Shown here: positions 59,379-64,000 of the stretch, piece by piece | Position numbering within the stretch: position 1 is the stretch's first letter | Layout of the letters: each line of letters starts with the position of its first letter | Assembly (NCBI GenBank): GCA_958347955.1 | Contig: CATVXH010000002.1 | Coordinates: forward strand, 62,001 to 126,000 | Length of the DNA stretch: 64,000 bases | DNA from: an uncultured Sutterella sp. | GTDB taxonomy: Bacteria > Pseudomonadota > Gammaproteobacteria > Burkholderiales > Burkholderiaceae_F | Direction of reading: 5' to 3' | Made by a program: the position numbers and the translations under genes | The notes under the pieces: model-generated | Databases searched by the model: none | What the model was told of the DNA's origin: nothing | Seen by the model: the letters and a program-made list of their open reading frames with translations, nothing else

Positions 59379-61760
59379 ATGGCGAGCTTTATTGACAAAC
59401 TCAACCCTGAACAGAAGGCCGCGGTGACGCTGCCCGCGGAAAGCGCATTGATTTTGGCCGGCGCCGGTTCCGGCAAAACACGAGTGTTAACCACCCGCAT
59501 TGCCTGGTTAATTGAAGAGCGGATGGCTAGCCCCATGGAAATCCTCGCGGTGACTTTCACCAACAAAGCCGCCAAAGAAATGCTCACCCGTATCGAGGGC
59601 TCAATCCCTGTGAACACGCGTGGCATGTGGGTGGGGACTTTCCACGGCCTGTGCAACCGCATGCTTCGACGGCACTTTAAAGAAGCGGGGCTGCCGCAGA
59701 CGTTTCAGATTCTTGATCAAACCGATCAGCTCTCGGCGATTAAGCGTTTGATGAAGGCTAATGCCATCAATGTCGAGGATTATCCGCCCAAAGAAGTTCA
59801 GAACTATATTTCAAGCGCCAAAGAGGAAGGGTTGCGGGCCAAAGACATGACGGCCGAGTTTGGGAAAAAAGAAAATTTTGCGAAGATCTATGCGCTTTAT
59901 GAACAACAATGCAACCGTGAAGGCGTGGTGGACTTCGGTGAACTGCTTCTGAGAAGCTATGAGCTTTTGGCTCGCAATGAACTGATCCGCAGACATTATC
60001 AGGACCGCTTCCGCTTTATCCTTGTGGACGAATTTCAAGACACCAACCGTCTGCAGTACAAGTGGCTGAAATTGCTCTCGGGTTTTTCACCCGCCGGTGT
60101 CCGCGAGTTTGATGGAAATTGCGTTTTTGCAGTGGGCGACGATGACCAGTCAATTTACGCTTTCCGTGGCGCCAACGTCGGCAATATGATGGACTTCCAG
60201 AGAGACTTCCGCATCACGCACTTAATTAAGCTCGAGCAAAATTATCGCTCTTTCGGTCACATTCTCAATGCCGCCAATGAGTTGATCGCCCACAACGATG
60301 ATCGTCTTGGCAAGGACTTGTGGACAAGTTCGGGTGACGGAGAGCGCATTAGAGTTTTCCGCGCAAGCGATGACCGCGATGAAGCTCAATATTGTGTGCA
60401 GGAAATTCGCGAGGCCGTGGGCCGCGGTGTGAAAAAACATGAGATTGCGATTTTGTATCGTTCCAATGCGCAAAGCCGAGTGATTGAACAGGCTCTTGTG
60501 GCCGCCGGCATTCCCTACCGTGTCTACGGAGGGCAGCGCTTTTTTGACCGCGCGGAAATCAAACACGCTTTGGCCTACTTGCGTTTGATTGAAAATCCCA
60601 AAGATGACACGGCTTTTTTGCGTGTCGTGAATTTCCCGATGAGAGGCATCGGCGCCAAAAGTGTGGAGACGCTGCAGCAGCGGGCCATTCAGGATAATGT
60701 GAGTCTTTACGAAGCCACGCAATCTTTGGAAGGCACGGCGGGCACGAAACTTCGCGCGTTCACGGAACTTATCGATGCCATGCGGTTTGAATTCTCCTGT
60801 CTGCCCCTTCCTGACATGATTGGGGCCGTGACGGAACGATCCGGCTTGATCGAACACTATAAGAAAGAACGCGAGGGTCAGGAGCGGCTTGAGAACTTGG
60901 AAGAATTGCAAAGCGCGGCGCAGGCCTATCTGAAAGAAGAAGGCATTAGCGTGGATGCCCGAAGTGACGAAGTGGAGGCCGACGGCGCCGATGATGAAAT
61001 GACTTCGCTTGCAGGCTTTTTGTCTCACGCCGCGTTGGAAGCCGGCGATAATCAGGCTCAAAAAGGCGATGACGCCGTGCAGCTGATGACCGTGCACGCG
61101 GCAAAAGGTCTTGAGTTTGACGTGGTGTTTATCACCGGAGTTGAAGAGGGGCTCTTCCCGCACGCCAATAGCGCCAATGATCCCAAAGGCATGGCCGAAG
61201 AGCGCCGCCTGATGTATGTGGCCATTACCCGGGCGCGCAAAAACCTGCATTTCAGTTTCGCGCTCTCGCGCATGCTGCGCGGCCAGTACATGGATTCGGG
61301 CCCCAGTCAATTCATTAACGAAATTGATGAGGAGCATCTGCTCTTTCTTTACGACAGAAAGCGCTCCATGGCGATTGAGGATGAAGATCAGTCTTTAAGC
61401 TGGGGTGACGGGTATTCGAATTCTGGCTATTCGCGCCGCTCGGGCGGTTATCGGTCGGGATCAGGTTACGGATCAACGTCCCGATACAGCGGTTACCAGG
61501 CTCGCTCCGGCTCCTCTTACAACAGCTCCGCCTCAACGGGTTTCGCACGGGCGAAGATGGATCCGGCGGTCAGGAAGATGGCCTCTAAGGTCGATTACAA
61601 AGGCTTTGCCATCGGCAATCGCGTCAGTCATCCCCGATTCGGCGAGGGATCCGTAGTGGGGCTTACCGGTCAGGATAAGGACGCCCGGATTAGGATTCAG
61701 TTCGATGAGGTGGGGACCAAAGAGTTGCTGCTGTCTTTGGCTAAATTGACTAAACTCTAA
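59379..61760 (+). CDS. uvrD: UvrD/PcrA-type DNA helicase
   Basis: A 793-residue SF1A helicase acting in nucleotide-excision and mismatch repair. The seven motifs are present: ILAGAGSGKTRVL, FTNKAAKEM, VDEFQDTN, GDDDQSIYAFRGA, LEQNYRSFG, TVHAAKGLEF, and YVAITRARKNL. After a Gly/Ser/Tyr-rich stretch (SGYSRRSGGYRSGSGYGSTS and on, about 685-730) comes the small C-terminal domain (FAIGNRVSHPRFGEG) that in PcrA/UvrD contacts RNA polymerase. A strong terminator follows. Confidence 0.96.
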   Translation: MASFIDKLNPEQKAAVTLPAESALILAGAGSGKTRVLTTRIAWLIEERMASPMEILAVTFTNKAAKEMLTRIEGSIPVNTRGMWVGTFHGLCNRMLRRHFKEAGLPQTFQILDQTDQLSAIKRLMKANAINVEDYPPKEVQNYISSAKEEGLRAKDMTAEFGKKENFAKIYALYEQQCNREGVVDFGELLLRSYELLARNELIRRHYQDRFRFILVDEFQDTNRLQYKWLKLLSGFSPAGVREFDGNCVFAVGDDDQSIYAFRGANVGNMMDFQRDFRITHLIKLEQNYRSFGHILNAANELIAHNDDRLGKDLWTSSGDGERIRVFRASDDRDEAQYCVQEIREAVGRGVKKHEIAILYRSNAQSRVIEQALVAAGIPYRVYGGQRFFDRAEIKHALAYLRLIENPKDDTAFLRVVNFPMRGIGAKSVETLQQRAIQDNVSLYEATQSLEGTAGTKLRAFTELIDAMRFEFSCLPLPDMIGAVTERSGLIEHYKKEREGQERLENLEELQSAAQAYLKEEGISVDARSDEVEADGADDEMTSLAGFLSHAALEAGDNQAQKGDDAVQLMTVHAAKGLEFDVVFITGVEEGLFPHANSANDPKGMAEERRLMYVAITRARKNLHFSFALSRMLRGQYMDSGPSQFINEIDEEHLLFLYDRKRSMAIEDEDQSLSWGDGYSNSGYSRRSGGYRSGSGYGSTSRYSGYQARSGSSYNSSASTGFARAKMDPAVRKMASKVDYKGFAIGNRVSHPRFGEGSVVGLTGQDKDARIRIQFDEVGTKELLLSLAKLTKL

Positions 61761-61770
61761 CGACCTAGAG

Positions 61771-61818
61771 TTGAGCGTCACACCTTTTGAAACTAAAGGA
61801 GTGACGCTCAATATATTT
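61771..61818 (+). terminator. Terminator of uvrD
   Basis: TTGAGCGTCAC (61771-61781) pairs perfectly with GTGACGCTCAA (61801-61811), followed by TATATTT. Confidence 0.8.
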
Positions 61819-62030
61819 CAGGACATGTTACAAGCTGTGATGTGTGAGATTTGGAAACAATTTCAAAAAATGCTTCATAGCAGCAATTTCTTCAACTTGC
61901 CATAAAATCGCATGTCGCATCTCTTTAAATGTCGCTTTAGTTGCTTAATTTGAAATTAAGTTAATTTCAAATTAAGTTAATTAGAAAACAACTTATTTTG
62001 AGTCGAATGAAAAAATTTTTATTGTGGAAC
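61819..62030. other. AT-rich gene-free stretch with tandem palindromes
   Basis: No gene is visible. At about 61945-61982 two copies of TTAATTTSAAATTAAG, each itself palindromic, lie head to tail and a third half-copy follows. It may be an operator, a nucleoid-protein site or simple AT-rich sequence. Confidence 0.45.
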
Positions 62031-62059
62031 TTGCAAACTTTAGAAAGCTTTGATAATAT
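62031..62059 (+). promoter_or_regulatory. Promoter of tRNA-Val
   Basis: TTGCAA (62031-62036) and TAATAT (62054-62059) are 17 bases apart, 15 bases before the tRNA. Confidence 0.75.
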
Positions 62060-62074
62060 ACGCAACTCGCAACA

Positions 62075-62150
62075 GGCACGTAGCTCAGTTGGTTAGAGCA
62101 TCACCTTGACATGGTGGGGGTCGTTGGTTCGAGTCCAATCGTGCCTACCA
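62075..62150 (+). tRNA. tRNA-Val (anticodon GAC)
   Basis: A 76-base tRNA with encoded CCA. The acceptor stem is GGCACG/CGTGCC, D arm GCTCAGTTGGTTAGAGC, anticodon loop TTGACAT and T arm GGTTCGAGTCC. It closely resembles E. coli tRNA-Val(GAC). A terminator follows directly, so it is a single-gene unit. Confidence 0.97.
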
Positions 62151-62158
62151 GATTCTGT

Positions 62159-62189
62159 AAAAAGGGTTTCCGTTTGGAAACCCTTTTTC
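62159..62189 (+). terminator. Terminator of tRNA-Val
   Basis: AAAAAGGGTTTCC pairs with GGAAACCCTTTTT around GTTT; a textbook T-run ends it. Confidence 0.92.
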
Positions 62190-62352
62190 GTCATACGAAG
62201 AAAATAACAGACATGTCGGTCGAGTCAAAAATGCGGCTTGGTGATCATATTTGTTTCAACTTCGACCTTTCTAAGTAGTTTTCAAAATTCTCCAAATTCA
62301 ACGATTGCTTTAATAGTGTTTCGAGAGAAAATTCTTCACACGAATGATGAAA

Positions 62353-63864
62353 TTAATCTTCACTAAAGGCTTCTTGCCGTGTTTTTTGCCATTTTGGAAT
62401 CAATGTTGCGCCTAAAAGTAACGCGGCGGCCGCCAGAAGCAACGCGGAGATGGGGCTAGTGAAAAAGACGGAAGCATCGCCTCGTGACAAAAGCATTGCC
62501 CGACGGAGGTTTTCTTCCATCATGGGGCCGAGAACGAAGCCTAAGATTAAAGGTGCGGGCTCGCAGCGCAACTGATAGAACACGTAACCTAAAAGAGCGA
62601 AAGCGGCCATGAGCACAATGTCATAAGTGTTGTAATTAATGGAGTAGACACCGACAGCGCAGATAGCCATGATGGCCGGATACAGCAACCGGTAGGGAAT
62701 GCGAAGAATCTGCACCCAAAGGCCTGCGAGCGGCAGGTTTAAGATGACCAGAAAGAGGTTGCCGATCCACATGGAAACAATCAGTCCCCAGAAAAGTTCC
62801 GGATTGGTGTGCATCACCTGGGGACCGGGAGTGATATTTTGAATAATGAGCGCGCCCATTAAAAGCGCCATGACGGCGTTGGACGGCACGCCCAAAGTCA
62901 GCATTGGGATAAAGCTTGTTTGGGCGCCGGCGTTATTGGCCGCTTCAGGCCCTGCCACGGCGCGGATATTGCCCTCGCCCACAGGCACTTCGCCCTCTTT
63001 TCTAATTCGTTTTTCGACTGTGTAAGCCGCAAAAGAGGAAAGCATCGCGCCGCCTCCCGGCAATAGGCCAAGGAGGCTTCCAAGCAAAGTGCCCCGAGAA
63101 ATTGCCCCCGTGCTTTGCGATATGTCTTTGAATGTCGGCCAGGGGGATTTGACAGCGATTGTGCTCTGGTGGCCCGTGGCCACCATGGCCTGAAGATTTT
63201 TTAGGACTTCGGCCACGCCATAAAAACCCATGGAGATCACCGCGAAATCGATTCCGTCCTGAAGTGTCAGAGTGTCAAGCGTAAAGCGCAACTCTCCGGT
63301 GTTGATGTCTGTCCCTACAAGGCCGAGCAGAAGTCCGGTGATGACCATCGCGATGGCTTTAAGAACATCGCCGTTGGAAAGCGCGACCGCTCCCACCAGG
63401 CCTAAAACCAAGAGACTGAAGTATTCGGCTGCGCCGAAATAAAGGGCGACTTCAGATAAGACCGGACTGGCAATCGCAATCAAAAGGGTGGCCACGGTGC
63501 CGGCAATAAAGCTGGCGATTGCGGCCACTCCCAAAGCGCTCGCGGCGTGGCCTCGTCGGGCGAGTTTATTGCCGTCAATGCAGGTCACTAGCGAAGCTGC
63601 CTCCCCAGGGATATTCATCAAAATGGCGGTGGTTGAACCCCCGTATTGACTGCCGTAGTAAATGCCCGCAAGCATGATGACGGCGGCGGTGGGATTGAGC
63701 GCGTAGGTGAGCGGCAGCAACAGCGCTAACGTTGCCACGGGGCCGAGACCGGGCAAAACACCCACGAGCGTTCCGATTAAAACGCCCACAAAACAATAGC
63801 CGATGTTGGCGACGGTAAGCGCGCTTTGAAATCCGACGAAAAGGTTCGTTAACAGTGCGTCCAT
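62353..63864 (-). CDS. tctA: Tripartite tricarboxylate transporter large membrane protein
   Basis: A 503-residue TctA with about 11-12 membrane segments. GVLIGTLVGVLPGLGPVATL, YYGSQYGGSTTAILMNIPGE (the two TctA signature regions) and LLPGGGAMLSSFAAY in the second half are clear. With TctB and a periplasmic TctC it imports citrate or other carboxylates driven by ions. Its ATG at 63864 overlaps the tctB stop (TGATG). TctC is not in the window. Confidence 0.95.
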   Translation of the reverse strand: MDALLTNLFVGFQSALTVANIGYCFVGVLIGTLVGVLPGLGPVATLALLLPLTYALNPTAAVIMLAGIYYGSQYGGSTTAILMNIPGEAASLVTCIDGNKLARRGHAASALGVAAIASFIAGTVATLLIAIASPVLSEVALYFGAAEYFSLLVLGLVGAVALSNGDVLKAIAMVITGLLLGLVGTDINTGELRFTLDTLTLQDGIDFAVISMGFYGVAEVLKNLQAMVATGHQSTIAVKSPWPTFKDISQSTGAISRGTLLGSLLGLLPGGGAMLSSFAAYTVEKRIRKEGEVPVGEGNIRAVAGPEAANNAGAQTSFIPMLTLGVPSNAVMALLMGALIIQNITPGPQVMHTNPELFWGLIVSMWIGNLFLVILNLPLAGLWVQILRIPYRLLYPAIMAICAVGVYSINYNTYDIVLMAAFALLGYVFYQLRCEPAPLILGFVLGPMMEENLRRAMLLSRGDASVFFTSPISALLLAAAALLLGATLIPKWQKTRQEAFSED

Positions 63865-64000
63865 CACAACCACGCCGAAGGTAAAAGGTCAACTTCCAAG
63901 CCGATGCCCCAGATGAAAATCACCACCACAAGAAGGTCAATAGCCGCCGTAAGCATCAGCGCCTCTTTGAGTGTTCTTTTTTCAGAAGCCAGGGATGAAA
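63864..64000 (-). CDS. tctB: Tripartite tricarboxylate transporter small membrane protein, 3' end
   Basis: The last 44 codons of a frame that enters from the window edge and ends at the tctA start: an amphipathic lead-in (SSLASEKRTLKEALMLTAA) and a membrane segment (IDLLVVVIFIWGIGLEVDLL) ending SAWL, typical of TctB. Partial by window edge. Confidence 0.75.
   Translation of the reverse strand, partial: SSLASEKRTLKEALMLTAAIDLLVVVIFIWGIGLEVDLLPSAWL

Noticed and set aside
60222..61337. 371-codon open frame on the minus strand within uvrD
   Set aside because: It lies wholly opposite a well-supported helicase gene, has no recognisable motifs or ribosome site, and its His/Phe-rich composition is typical of an antisense shadow.
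61945..61982. Attachment site or integrated element at tRNA-Val
   Set aside because: There is no duplicate of the tRNA 3' end nearby and no integrase gene in the window; the AT-rich palindromes lie upstream of the tRNA.
1..64000. CRISPR array
   Set aside because: No cluster of regularly spaced identical repeats with unique spacers was seen; the 23-bp and 11-bp repeats are short operator-like arrays.

Overview
The window reads as the chromosome of a host-associated betaproteobacterium of the order Burkholderiales, most likely family Sutterellaceae (a Parasutterella/Sutterella-like, amino-acid-using anaerobe or microaerophile). This is an inference from gene content and family resemblance, not from a database search. 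Pointers are the greA-yhbY-rlmE-ftsH neighbourhood, an endonuclease-type MutL, a tripartite tricarboxylate (Tct) transporter, and many amino-acid and peptide enzymes with few sugar catabolic genes. Most of the window is ordinary, tightly packed chromosome with clear intrinsic terminators between units.

Layout. 1-3.2 kb: the 3' part of a DXS-MurB fusion gene, then pgk. 3.2-5.0 kb: an insertion carrying an intact-looking IscB nuclease with its upstream omega RNA, next to a relic of a DUF4143 ATPase. 5.0-14.4 kb: cysteine desulfidase, DedA, mutL-miaA, a SIMPL protein, a GT-C glycosyltransferase/MATE pair and L31 type B. 14.6-21.9 kb: dps, an MFS exporter, rho, trxA, fabI, a nitronate-monooxygenase-like flavoprotein and a Tat-exported peptidase E. 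22-24 kb: 4.5S RNA, a DIP1984-like protein and carbamate kinase. 24-29.3 kb: a two-component system divergent from a PAP2-EptA fusion gene, and a second membrane protein. Both membrane-protein genes are preceded by the same 11-bp-phased direct-repeat array. 29.3-31.5 kb: an IS200/IS605 element with a good tnpA and a ruined tnpB, with a broken gene on each side. 31.5-42.8 kb: LysE-type exporter, GNAT, dnaX-ybaB-recR, gmhA, greA, yhbY, rlmE, ftsH, EamA and sbcB. 42.8-47.2 kb: metNIQ behind a methionine-rich leader ORF, and a DUF4143 ATPase with four 23-bp repeats upstream. 47.3-52.3 kb: glnS with a large insertion, and a feoAB fusion plus its Cys-rich partner. 52.4-57.6 kb: a Tat-signal aminotransferase, a Tat-signal M20 peptidase, a beta-hydroxyacid dehydrogenase and a double-domain racemase. 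57.7-64.0 kb: rmlBC, uvrD/pcrA, tRNA-Val(GAC), and tctA with the 3' end of tctB.

The best candidates for something undescribed are four. First, a Met-codon-rich leader peptide with mutually exclusive RNA pairings upstream of metNIQ. Second, the two-component regulon defined by TTTRACG repeats at exact 11-bp spacing in front of an envelope-modifying fusion enzyme. Third, the DXS-MurB fusion. Fourth, the roughly 100-residue insertion in the GlnRS catalytic region. The IscB/omega-RNA locus belongs to a known class but looks intact and has no transposase of its own.
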